22,854 nucleotides of DNA from JACJXF01 sp964404825 (GTDB lineage: Bacteria; Bacteroidota; Bacteroidia; Bacteroidales; GCA-2748055), in the NCBI GenBank assembly GCA_964404825.1, contig CAYOLQ010000055.1:1-22854 (forward strand), in the 5' to 3' direction. Under the pieces are notes generated by a model. It saw nothing but the letters and a program-made list of their open reading frames with translations, made no database searches and was not told the DNA's origin. Made by a program: the position numbers and the translations under genes. Below are positions 1 through 8,404 of the stretch, in pieces; the first letter of the stretch is position 1; each line of letters opens with the position of its first letter.

Positions 1-1
1 A

Positions 2-2431
2 TTAAGTGAAAATTGATATAATAAATTCTTCTTTGTGCCTGTGTGAGTATTTGATTACAATCCGTTTACCATCACTTTGTATTTTCAATGCTATGGAATC
101 AATTTTTGCAGATTTTATTTTGTTTATTTCAGGGCCTTCGAGTACAATTTCTCCCTCTATATCCCTGTTACCGAAAAGAGTAATTTGCAGCTTGCTTGCT
201 TTCTCTGTGATATTAAGAATATCTGAAGTGCTGTGCAGAATCTTTATCCCTTTATCGATTTCTATGCAAACAGGTGTTAAAACTCCATATAAAGCGGGCC
301 AGAGCATTGCATGTCCTGTGTATGGTATGGTTATCTCCTCACCATTAACCGGGTGAGTATAACTGACATTGCCGGTATGATCTTCATTGTAATAATTCCC
401 CACAAAAAGCAGAGCAGAACCATTGCCTGTAAATCGTTCCCTGACAACAATATTCTCATTGCTGCTGTTTGCCTGTCTTAATTTTGCATCTGACCTCCTG
501 AGAATAGCTTCGTAAACAGGTTTGTGGCCTTCTGTATCGAAACCAATCCATGTTCCCAGATGAATAACTTTGCCTCTTCCAAGAGATTTAGAAAAACCGC
601 ATGCATTTCCGTTAATATTACGGGCAATTATTTCTGAACCTTTCAGAGATTCTTCAGAATATGTTATTTGAGGATTGGAACACTTGATATCACTGAACCC
701 AAGAATATCAACAAGTGGAGAATCAATAGTATCTTTTCCTGACGGGCTTATTGTGAGGGCATCACGTATAATGGTGCAGGGTTTCCGCGACATCTCGCAA
801 TCCGGCAGATACGGAAACAAAACTGCCATGCCGCCTTCGTTTGCATAATCCACTATTGTTTGCTGATCACTGGCGTTCATTTCATCGGTAGTAAACGACC
901 AGACCTGCTTATACTTCATCAGTTCAGGAATACCTGTTTTGCTCAGATCAATCATATCGTAGTCGATATTCAGAACCTGAAGTGCTTTTAGCAAGCCATC
1001 GAAATAAGCCGGCCGGCGGATGGCAGATGGAGTGAAAGTTAGTTCTGTTTTTGCATCAACAGGTCGTTCCAGTTCCGTTGCGTAATATGGAGGGTAAAAC
1101 AGAACACAAATTTCTGCTTTGCGCTTAGCTTCTGTAATAATGTTTTCTGAAAACCTGAGAATCTGGTTCATTCTCCTGACCAGCGGAAAGGCACTGGTTC
1201 GTTCACCTTCAGCGGTGAGCGGGTTGAACCAGTAGAAGGTTTCCCCGCTATAGCCTTTACGGGAAGGATTCCGGCCTTGCGAAAACATATAATAATTCCA
1301 ACCCACAAGGCCATTCGCAAGGCTGGCTTTATAGAACAATTCCATCTCGCAGGGATTTGTTACCACATGATATTCGCGTGATCCGCACTGAAATTCAGCA
1401 GCAAACAGTGGTTTGTTTCCCTGCATGGCATAGGTAATATCATTAATAATCCGGTCATCATGCAAATTCCGGTAAGACTGGAATTCAGGAATATGATCAA
1501 CCCCAAAAACTATTTCACTTTTATCGTGAAACAGATCCTCATACATGGTAATATTTACAGGGAATTCATAGCCATTGCCATAAATCCATCCGGGAAGATT
1601 ATGGTACAAAGGAACTGTTACTCCCCTTTTTCTGGCCATTTCGCTGAGCATCCGGAGATAATCGCCATAATATCTTCTCCAGAAACAGTGCCATTCGTAA
1701 TCCCGACCCCGATCCGCTTTGGACTGATAGGGTAGTCTGCCGTCAGGTGGGAGTTCAATCCCTTTAAAATCCTTATATTCTGTTCCCCACAAATTATTAA
1801 GTTCTGTAATATCAGTAAATTTCACTGAAAGGTATTTACTGAATCTTTCTTTAACGGGCTTGCAATAATCACCTTGTCTCGCCAGCCAGGAGAATACTCC
1901 AATCTCATTGCAAATCTGCATCATGATAACGGGTCCCCCTTCAGATATCTCATTTTTGCTGATAAGCGGCATAATCTGATCATACCAAAGGGTTACTTTT
2001 TCGAGGTACACTTTATTAAACAGACTGACGCCGTCGCTGGGGAATATTTCTCCTTTACTATTTCGCATTTTAACATCGGCATAATGCTTTTCCATAAACC
2101 AGTCGGGCAGACCAGCTCCCCGGAATTCAGCCAGAATAAATGGTCCGGGTTTCAGAATGCATGTTAATCCAAGCTCCTCACATCGCTTAAGCCATCCTTT
2201 GAGGTCGCGTTCGGGAGAGGTTTTGCCTTCAAAATCGAATTTCCCTTCCTCCGGTTCGTGCCATGCCCAGGGAACGTACGTGCTGATAGTTTGTATTCCT
2301 GCTTCTTTGGCTGCTCCCAGGTGGATATCCCACAGATCCCTCTTGATCCTGAAATAGTGGATCTCCCCCGAATTGAGAAAAACCTTCTTGTCGTTGAGAT
2401 AGAAGCTATCTCCTGTTATACTGAATTTCAT
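2..2431 (-). CDS. GH35 family beta-galactosidase, cytoplasmic
   Basis: An 809-residue protein that probably removes terminal beta-galactose from imported oligosaccharides. The N-terminal half is a GH35 (clan GH-A) TIM barrel. It opens with a GEIHYFRI segment (residues 22-29) and a YVPWAWHEPEEG motif (about 52-63). The acid/base is likely E176 in QICNEIG and the nucleophile E346 in AAEFQCG. The second half (about 440-809) is consistent with the amidotransferase-like and beta-sandwich domains that follow the barrel in long bacterial GH35 enzymes. There is no signal peptide, so it should act in the cytosol. Its ATG shares one base with the stop of the upstream transporter gene (TAATG), which implies translational coupling and a joint pathway. 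The stop codon lies 2 bases inside the window, so the gene is complete. The family is clear. The exact substrate is inferred. Confidence 0.9.
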   Translation of the reverse strand: MKFSITGDSFYLNDKKVFLNSGEIHYFRIKRDLWDIHLGAAKEAGIQTISTYVPWAWHEPEEGKFDFEGKTSPERDLKGWLKRCEELGLTCILKPGPFILAEFRGAGLPDWFMEKHYADVKMRNSKGEIFPSDGVSLFNKVYLEKVTLWYDQIMPLISKNEISEGGPVIMMQICNEIGVFSWLARQGDYCKPVKERFSKYLSVKFTDITELNNLWGTEYKDFKGIELPPDGRLPYQSKADRGRDYEWHCFWRRYYGDYLRMLSEMARKRGVTVPLYHNLPGWIYGNGYEFPVNITMYEDLFHDKSEIVFGVDHIPEFQSYRNLHDDRIINDITYAMQGNKPLFAAEFQCGSREYHVVTNPCEMELFYKASLANGLVGWNYYMFSQGRNPSRKGYSGETFYWFNPLTAEGERTSAFPLVRRMNQILRFSENIITEAKRKAEICVLFYPPYYATELERPVDAKTELTFTPSAIRRPAYFDGLLKALQVLNIDYDMIDLSKTGIPELMKYKQVWSFTTDEMNASDQQTIVDYANEGGMAVLFPYLPDCEMSRKPCTIIRDALTISPSGKDTIDSPLVDILGFSDIKCSNPQITYSEESLKGSEIIARNINGNACGFSKSLGRGKVIHLGTWIGFDTEGHKPVYEAILRRSDAKLRQANSSNENIVVRERFTGNGSALLFVGNYYNEDHTGNVSYTHPVNGEEITIPYTGHAMLWPALYGVLTPVCIEIDKGIKILHSTSDILNITEKASKLQITLFGNRDIEGEIVLEGPEINKIKSAKIDSIALKIQSDGKRIVIKYSHRHKEEFIISIFT

Positions 2432-4500
2432 TATGGTTGATCGGTTATTCGTTTTAGATTTCTTTGTGTAATAAGCTCTTTTATTTCATGACTTCGTTTT
2501 TCTGTTAATGAGTAGCGGAGAACGAAGAAAATTGAAAATATGCTTAGCAAAAGAGGCAGTCCGATTTCTACAACTCTCATCATTAAAAGGGTATAGGGCG
2601 TTTGTTTTGTAAGAGGACGGATTTCTTCTTCAATTATAGCAAGTTCTTTATCGAGGGTTCCCAGTGAAGTCAGAGGACTCATCATTTCAAGTTTTGAACT
2701 TACCCCGTTGATGTTTTGAATCAGCATAGTATAATGGTCCCGGCTGTTTTTGGTATCGAGGGATTTGGCTTCCAGATGCGACGAGAGAATATATGAGTTC
2801 ATTCTGGCTTTTTCGAAGTTTGTTTTAAGAGCCAGGGGAATAACAGTCTGTATAAGCGATTCAATCTCAGAAGTCTGTGTTTGAGAATTCAGATTATCAA
2901 GTTTCAGCCGGACCTGTTCCAGTTCAGAAACATTGGTTTTTGTACGGGAAAGTGTATTTGCAAGTACTTCCAGAATCACACCCTGATCCGTCACAACTTC
3001 TTCATTTGTTTCTGAACCTTTTTTAACCAGTTCCTTATCGAGGTAAATCATATATTCCTTTGACTCATTGAGAGCTTCGAGACTCAGACTTTTGGTTTTT
3101 TTGAGGAGTTCATCGGGATTCCCTGTAAGGTTCTGATTTTCAATCCACCCCTGAACCTTACTGCGCAGTTCCCTGACGCTGCCCTGAAGGCTGTCGACTT
3201 TGGTAACCTGAGTCTGGTCGAACATGGTATAAACAATTAGCACACCAGCAACGAAACTGGCAAGTGCAGTTCCCATTTTTATGAACCACCAGAAAACGGA
3301 ATAAAAACTTCCCTCGGAGCGAAATCCTGTTTTTAAGTCATCTTCGTCGCAAATGTCTCCCACCATTGAAGATCCCAGAGTAAAGAAAAAAAGCATCCCA
3401 ATGGAAAGCAGCATGGTCGGGATGATGATCAGGTAAGGATAGGTTGGATTGTAGCAGAAAATTTTTGAAATCTGAGCCAGGCACATCAGCAGGATGGCAA
3501 AAGTAAGTGTATTTCGTTTTCCCAGTTTCGGGCTGATCCAGTTTAATGGAAAAACTGCCAGAAGTCCGGTAATAGCCCAGATGGTTCCATTAATACCGAG
3601 AAGGGTGGCGCCTGCTACTTTATCCCCCTGAAAAACATAAAAAATGGGAATGTAAGAGCCAAGCAGCTGAACGAAATTAAACCCCATGGCCAATGTAAAA
3701 ATGGTGAGGGTTAACATTATGAAATTCTTATTGGTAGCGGTTCGCTTCATATCCTTCCAGAAAGGCGTTTTTTCCTGTTTTGAGGCACGTTCAAAGCCCG
3801 GTTCCCTGAGTTTGAAAAACCACCAGAAAGACAGGGGAATCAATAAGGCTGCAATGAGTAAAGAAACGTAACGCATACCGTCGGCTTCGTTACCACCGGG
3901 TCCTTTAAAAATCTCCAGACTTGCAAGTGCAAAGAGCCATGGAGTGCTCATGGCAAAAAAGTTACCCACGAAACTTTTTGCGCTGAATAAGCGGGTGCGT
4001 TCATGGTAATCTGTGGTCATCTCCATACCAAGAGCTCCGTGAGGTATCTCGAAAATATTGCAGGCAGTGAAAAACAACAACAGGGTAACCAGAATATACG
4101 AAAGCTGAAACCACTGAAAACCGGCTTCGGTAGGAAACCACAGACGAACCATATCACCCTTGGGGATCCACCAGATCAAAACGAAAAAAGCAGCAACCAG
4201 TAAACCACCTACCAGCAGAAAAGGACGCCGCCTTCCCCAGCGGGTTCTTGTATTATCGGAGAGGTGTCCGATAATCGGGTCGGAAATAGCATCCCACAAG
4301 CGTGGAATTATAAGAATAACTCCCAGCCAGAAGGCACTGAGACCCAAACTAATGTTACCCATCAATCCAACCAGAATACCGGCTATATTAAAAAGTGCAA
4401 TGGGTATAATCCCACCGGCACCATAGGCGGCTAACTGTCCGATAGGAATCCGATCCTGATTTTTAAGGGTTTGATCCGTACTTTTTTGCTGATCTTTCAT
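2431..4500 (-). CDS. GPH-family (MelB-like) MFS sugar:cation symporter with a periplasmic insertion
   Basis: A 689-residue inner-membrane transporter. Residues 20-427 carry the first eleven hydrophobic segments. They include the MelB/GPH signature DAISDPIIGHLSDNTRTRWG (70-89), with the paired aspartates of the cation site followed by GRRRPF. The family imports glycosides, pentosides or hexuronides with H+ or Na+. Between predicted TM11 (about 408-427) and TM12 (about 638-661) lies a hydrophilic stretch of about 210 residues. It is rich in K, E, S, L and N and probably helical or coiled coil. With an N-in topology it faces the periplasm. Ordinary family members are about 450-500 residues long and have only a short loop there. 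The gene lies 56 bp after the secreted glycosidase gene and overlaps GH35 by one base, so it is probably the uptake step of this unit. The cargo is not identifiable. Confidence 0.88.
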   Translation of the reverse strand: MKDQQKSTDQTLKNQDRIPIGQLAAYGAGGIIPIALFNIAGILVGLMGNISLGLSAFWLGVILIIPRLWDAISDPIIGHLSDNTRTRWGRRRPFLLVGGLLVAAFFVLIWWIPKGDMVRLWFPTEAGFQWFQLSYILVTLLLFFTACNIFEIPHGALGMEMTTDYHERTRLFSAKSFVGNFFAMSTPWLFALASLEIFKGPGGNEADGMRYVSLLIAALLIPLSFWWFFKLREPGFERASKQEKTPFWKDMKRTATNKNFIMLTLTIFTLAMGFNFVQLLGSYIPIFYVFQGDKVAGATLLGINGTIWAITGLLAVFPLNWISPKLGKRNTLTFAILLMCLAQISKIFCYNPTYPYLIIIPTMLLSIGMLFFFTLGSSMVGDICDEDDLKTGFRSEGSFYSVFWWFIKMGTALASFVAGVLIVYTMFDQTQVTKVDSLQGSVRELRSKVQGWIENQNLTGNPDELLKKTKSLSLEALNESKEYMIYLDKELVKKGSETNEEVVTDQGVILEVLANTLSRTKTNVSELEQVRLKLDNLNSQTQTSEIESLIQTVIPLALKTNFEKARMNSYILSSHLEAKSLDTKNSRDHYTMLIQNINGVSSKLEMMSPLTSLGTLDKELAIIEEEIRPLTKQTPYTLLMMRVVEIGLPLLLSIFSIFFVLRYSLTEKRSHEIKELITQRNLKRITDQP

Positions 4501-4556
4501 AGAGTTGGCGTTGATAGGTTGTTTCTGTTAATAATATCCGATCTGCTTATATCACA

Positions 4557-7500
4557 TTAATAATGAATTTCCACAACTGCAGGAAACACTTTAAATGATA
4601 TCTCTTTATCACTAAATTCTTTTATCTCAACTCCGTTTACAGTAACTTTCTCCGGGAGCTTCGAGTCGTTAAAGTTCTTTATTTTCAAACCGTTTTCGGG
4701 AATTATAAGATCCCCCGAAATGGAAAAAATGTATTTATCGGATTCTTTTTTTACCGAATAGGAGAGTTCTCCATAATACGTCGGCAGATGGTTCACCGAC
4801 ATTCCTTCCGGAGCATCGATCCAATCCTGATAAAGGGCAGAAGCCAGAACAAGGGATTGATCATATTCATTTTCATAAACAAACATGGAACGGATTGCAT
4901 TTAAAAAATCACTACCGACCCATGTGTGAGGCATATCACCTATAAACCCTGGGATACGGTAATCTTTCCAGACAACTTCGGCCCAATGGTTCCAGCCCTG
5001 AGGTCGCTGGTCGTTAAGGAAAAACTCAATCAGCTCATGTGCCCTATCCGGTTGATCAAGGATGATAAAGGACCCGATTAATCGGTTCTCATATGGCGTG
5101 TAATTAATCCAGTCGGCCGTTCCGTCCCTGCGGTTTTTAAAGAATTCGTAGTATTTATTAAAAGTATTGTACACCTGAGGTTTTGGGAGATTTATCAATT
5201 CATTACAGGGAGTTAATGCAATTGTTGTGGAGGTTGCATCAAAATCACCCAGTTCAACACATCCCGGAATGTAGGAAATACTCCTCTGTTTCATGGCCAG
5301 ATTAAGAGAATTGTAGAGGTTTTCCTTAAAAGTATCCCGTATTCTGACAATTCTTTCATAAGATGCCTGTTCACCCAGAATTTTTTGAATCTCTGCAGCA
5401 TCCTTCAGACCTTTCATTGTAAAGAAATTGTCCCAGTAGGAATGCATGGGTTTTGCCGAGTATCCTTCGTGACTAATTGATTCGGGAACCAGCCCGTAAT
5501 AGGCCCGGATACTGTCGTTTCCGTTTTTAAAGTGATCAGTGGATCGTTGTGCAATAAGTGATTCGATATATTCAACAGCCATCAGTACATTATTGTTTTT
5601 CGATCTGAGAAATGCTGTATCCTGAGTGAAATTGAAATATTCCCGGATAAGGTAAATCATTTCGCCATGGCTGTCGTTTTCAGGAACCGGATCAGGACCC
5701 CTGGAATCGACAACACAAGGTACTTTTCCATTTTCGAACTGGAAACTTGTGTACCAATCGATATAGTCTCTGACTTCCGTTACAATTCCTGATTTCAGAA
5801 GGGCGGAGGAGGTCAGGGCACCGTCGCGAATCCAGCTTCTTTCATAAGAGCGGGATCCGGGCTGAATGCCCACTTTATCCCTGTTAATTAAAATATAAGC
5901 CAGATTTGATTTATAGGTATTGATGATTCTGTCCGCAGATTCCGGAAGGTTGAATTCAATGTGGCCGGTTTTCTCTCTCCAGAAATTGCCTGACTGAATA
6001 AATTCCTCACTTATCGTATTTTTTTCTGTCATTTGTTTATCTGGATTATCCCCGTGAAAGGGGATCGAAACGAAGAATTCGCTGTATTCACCCGGCTCCG
6101 CATGAAAATTAAATTTTATAAAGCCGTTTGCCATACCGGCTTTATCATAGATCGAATCATTTTCAGGGATAGGTCCATTACGCAGAATCTCAACTATATC
6201 CCCCTCATCAAAGGAAACAGCACCAAAGGAATCATATTTTTTGCCGGAGAAAATAATTTTATCGTCAACAGCAATTTGATCTCCCATGTTTTTGATGGAA
6301 TAAATTTTTCCTGCACCACCAATCAGATTCAGAAACTGATAGTACGGATTAACCTGGAAAGGACGGATAAGGAGAAAAAGCTCAAAATCTTCGGGATTTG
6401 CGGATAGATTTTTAAATGAGTAACGAATATGCAGAACCGAATTAGTATTTGCTTCGCCATTAGCGCTAATGCCGGTTGTAAATTGCAGATCATTGCATTG
6501 CCAGGTAACTGAAGGGACGAAATTAAAATCACCATTCCCTTCTACAGGGCCCATTGATTGAGATGATTTTACATTACTCCAGTTAAAAAGAGAATCGTTG
6601 ATTTTGATCATTGGTTCGATTGAAAACCGTCCTTTTTCTGCTTCAACCATACCATCCTCATTAATCATGGCTTCCTTGATGTCGTTGTTAACGCCGGTAA
6701 TTGTCCAATAGGAAGCCTGCTCTGAAAAGTATCCGGGATAATTTCCTACGGGGGAGTTTTTAGCAGCATACATGAGAAAATCATTCTGAGAAAGTGAGGT
6801 TTTAATGTCGTTGAATTTAATTTCACTAATTCCAAAACCGTTACCGGAATTGCTTTTCAGTAAATCTATGCGGACGAACCGGGCTTCAGTTTCAGGTAGT
6901 CTGATAAAACCGGAATTGCGGGTATTCGCCTGAACTGAAAAGGCTTTTTCCCATTTTTTCCCGTCATCGGATAAAAAAACTTCGAAGCTTTTTGGGAATT
7001 GATCTTTCAGCCAGTTGATATGTATTCCACCGAACTCTCTTTTGGTTTTAAAATCGATCAGTATGTTCTGAGCTTTAGTTTTACGGGTTTGCCAGAAGGT
7101 GTGGTTTGAATTATCGGCCATTAAATCAGCCGGATGAGCTTTTAAAGATGAAGAGGCTGTGAAGGTTGGTGCAGGGTAGGTGAGAGTTTCGGGGAGCAGA
7201 GGTTCAAACTTCAAATCGTCGATCCAGATTGTCCCTTTTCCCCCAACAAAAGACGCAACGGTAAACTCTATTCGATTAATATATTTAAGATTCTGATCAG
7301 ATTCGGGGCCCCATGCAAAACCGATATGTCTTTTTTTAATCCGGATTTTCTTCCATTCACCGGGGAATTCATAGTTACGGTTATTGACCCACCATACATT
7401 ATTACCAGTGCTGTCGATGAATTTAATTTCAAAATTATTGGAAGGGGATTCTGCTTTGATGTAAAAGGTAAACTCATAATTTTCGGGAAGTTCAATAGGG

Positions 7501-7739
7501 AACACCTTCTGAACTCCCCCGAAACCTGAACCTTTTGTGAAATCGTAATCCAGACGGATGGCTTTTCCCGAAATGCCTTTTTCGCTGCCAATAACCATGT
7601 TTACCCCATCTGATTTGAATACCGACCAATCCTGAAGGTTTTCAAATTCATCCAGAACCCTGACCTGTGCAGAAATAAATAATGTTGAAAGAGCAGAAAC
7701 TGTTAAAAATGTATTGATTCTGAGGATAAGGTTCTTCAT
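4557..7739 (-). CDS. Secreted six-hairpin glycosidase-like protein with CBM11-like and F5/8C (discoidin) domains
   Basis: A 1060-residue exported protein. Residues 1-24 form a signal peptide ending at SAQ. Residues about 27-180 resemble a CBM11-type sandwich, with an early LDEFENLQDW and a closing GTIWIDDLKFEPL. Residues about 185-312 are an F5/8 type C (CBM32-like) domain, with FWQTRKTK and ARFVRIDLL. Residues about 315-575 form a beta-rich linker or supersandwich. Residues about 590-975 form an (alpha/alpha)6 six-hairpin domain with ERSWIRDGAL (633-642), ENDSHGEM (687-694), HSYWDNFF (766-773) and GWNHWAEVVW (915-924). A short beta domain ends the protein. Acidic residues D639, E693 and E921 are candidate catalytic residues, but I cannot assign a CAZy family. 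It heads the operon with the transporter and GH35, so it probably releases the oligosaccharide that they import. Confidence 0.78.
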   Translation of the reverse strand: MKNLILRINTFLTVSALSTLFISAQVRVLDEFENLQDWSVFKSDGVNMVIGSEKGISGKAIRLDYDFTKGSGFGGVQKVFPIELPENYEFTFYIKAESPSNNFEIKFIDSTGNNVWWVNNRNYEFPGEWKKIRIKKRHIGFAWGPESDQNLKYINRIEFTVASFVGGKGTIWIDDLKFEPLLPETLTYPAPTFTASSSLKAHPADLMADNSNHTFWQTRKTKAQNILIDFKTKREFGGIHINWLKDQFPKSFEVFLSDDGKKWEKAFSVQANTRNSGFIRLPETEARFVRIDLLKSNSGNGFGISEIKFNDIKTSLSQNDFLMYAAKNSPVGNYPGYFSEQASYWTITGVNNDIKEAMINEDGMVEAEKGRFSIEPMIKINDSLFNWSNVKSSQSMGPVEGNGDFNFVPSVTWQCNDLQFTTGISANGEANTNSVLHIRYSFKNLSANPEDFELFLLIRPFQVNPYYQFLNLIGGAGKIYSIKNMGDQIAVDDKIIFSGKKYDSFGAVSFDEGDIVEILRNGPIPENDSIYDKAGMANGFIKFNFHAEPGEYSEFFVSIPFHGDNPDKQMTEKNTISEEFIQSGNFWREKTGHIEFNLPESADRIINTYKSNLAYILINRDKVGIQPGSRSYERSWIRDGALTSSALLKSGIVTEVRDYIDWYTSFQFENGKVPCVVDSRGPDPVPENDSHGEMIYLIREYFNFTQDTAFLRSKNNNVLMAVEYIESLIAQRSTDHFKNGNDSIRAYYGLVPESISHEGYSAKPMHSYWDNFFTMKGLKDAAEIQKILGEQASYERIVRIRDTFKENLYNSLNLAMKQRSISYIPGCVELGDFDATSTTIALTPCNELINLPKPQVYNTFNKYYEFFKNRRDGTADWINYTPYENRLIGSFIILDQPDRAHELIEFFLNDQRPQGWNHWAEVVWKDYRIPGFIGDMPHTWVGSDFLNAIRSMFVYENEYDQSLVLASALYQDWIDAPEGMSVNHLPTYYGELSYSVKKESDKYIFSISGDLIIPENGLKIKNFNDSKLPEKVTVNGVEIKEFSDKEISFKVFPAVVEIHY

Positions 7740-7803
7740 ACACTTCTAATTTATTGATGGTAATTTAGTTTGCCCGCATGACAAAAAATCATACCCTTAC
7801 TAA

Positions 7804-7820
7804 CAAATATATTCTATTTG
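7804..7820 (-). promoter_or_regulatory. Candidate promoter -7 box within a palindrome, upstream of the glycosidase operon
   Basis: On the minus strand, bases 7811-7804 read TATATTTG, a perfect match to the Bacteroidota -7 consensus TAnnTTTG, about 65 bp before the start codon at 7739. The box lies in an inverted repeat, CAAATA (7804-7809), spacer TATTC, TATTTG (7815-7820), which could be an operator. No good TTTG -33 element was found at the usual distance, so the call is tentative. Confidence 0.4.
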
Positions 7821-8036
7821 AGAATCTGTATCAGCAGGAAAAGACTTAAATAAAGTGAGTGATGAGTTAAAGGTGTAGTGAATTCCAGAAATGAATTTTT
7901 CCGGAAAATGGTTCTTTCGTTTAAAAAAACACAGAATTGTAAAGCAGTTTAGCGTGTAACTGATTGAATAGCAAAATAAAAGATGCTCCGAACAAGCAAT
8001 TAAAATTACGATAACAATTACTTAACACTACAATAG

Positions 8037-8044
8037 TATGTTTG
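8037..8044 (+). promoter_or_regulatory. Candidate -7 promoter box for the 52-residue gene
   Basis: TATGTTTG matches TAnnTTTG exactly on the plus strand and ends 24 bp before the ATG at 8069, which would give a leader of about 20 nt. A clear TTTG -33 element is not visible. Its position together with the downstream hairpin suggests a small independent transcription unit. Confidence 0.35.
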
Positions 8045-8068
8045 CTAATAATATTAAAATAGTTCTGA

Positions 8069-8227
8069 ATGAACAAGCAAATACATATTCAAGCGAAAAA
8101 AAATACTCCGGAAAATCTGGAAATTGTGAATACTGATGAGCTTATTTCGGACTTTACTTTCCTTTTTAAATTATCAAGACGGGATAGTATTCTGGATTTC
8201 GATATAATTAGTCCGGACTTCAGCTGA
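8069..8227 (+). CDS. Possible small protein, 52 residues, unknown function
   Basis: This short ATG-to-TGA reading frame encodes a charged peptide that starts MNKQIHIQAKKNTPENLEIV and ends DIISPDFS. It has no signal peptide, no transmembrane segment and no cysteine. I do not recognise a family. Support comes from context: a perfect TAnnTTTG box 25 bp upstream and a perfect 8-bp-stem hairpin with a T-rich tail 26 bp downstream, both on the same strand. No convincing Shine-Dalgarno is seen, but many Bacteroidota genes lack one. In AT-rich DNA an open frame of this length can arise by chance, so this remains a candidate. It points away from the glycosidase operon and towards the beta-propeller gene. 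Confidence 0.35.
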   Translation: MNKQIHIQAKKNTPENLEIVNTDELISDFTFLFKLSRRDSILDFDIISPDFS

Positions 8228-8253
8228 TTTCTTGTACTTCATTTAAATGCTTG

Positions 8254-8284
8254 CAGGTTAATCTGTTAACCTGTTTATATTTTC
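8254..8284 (+). terminator. Hairpin with T-rich tail, likely plus-strand terminator
   Basis: CAGGTTAA (8254-8261) pairs perfectly with TTAACCTG (8266-8273) across a TCTG loop and is followed by TTTATATTTT. The minus-strand flank is not T-rich, so the orientation fits the small plus-strand reading frame rather than the beta-propeller gene. Confidence 0.5.
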
Positions 8285-8404
8285 GTCATTTTTTAATTAC
8301 TTCCTATCAGGTTATTGGCTTCAGGGTTACCATTTCGGGTTCTTGTGAATGGTTTGGAATTTTCCGGATATCAGATGAATTACAGGGTAATGAAATAAAT
8401 TCTC

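Noticed and set aside
6033..6407. 124-codon plus-strand open frame
   Set aside because: Antisense shadow inside the large glycosidase gene, with no independent support.
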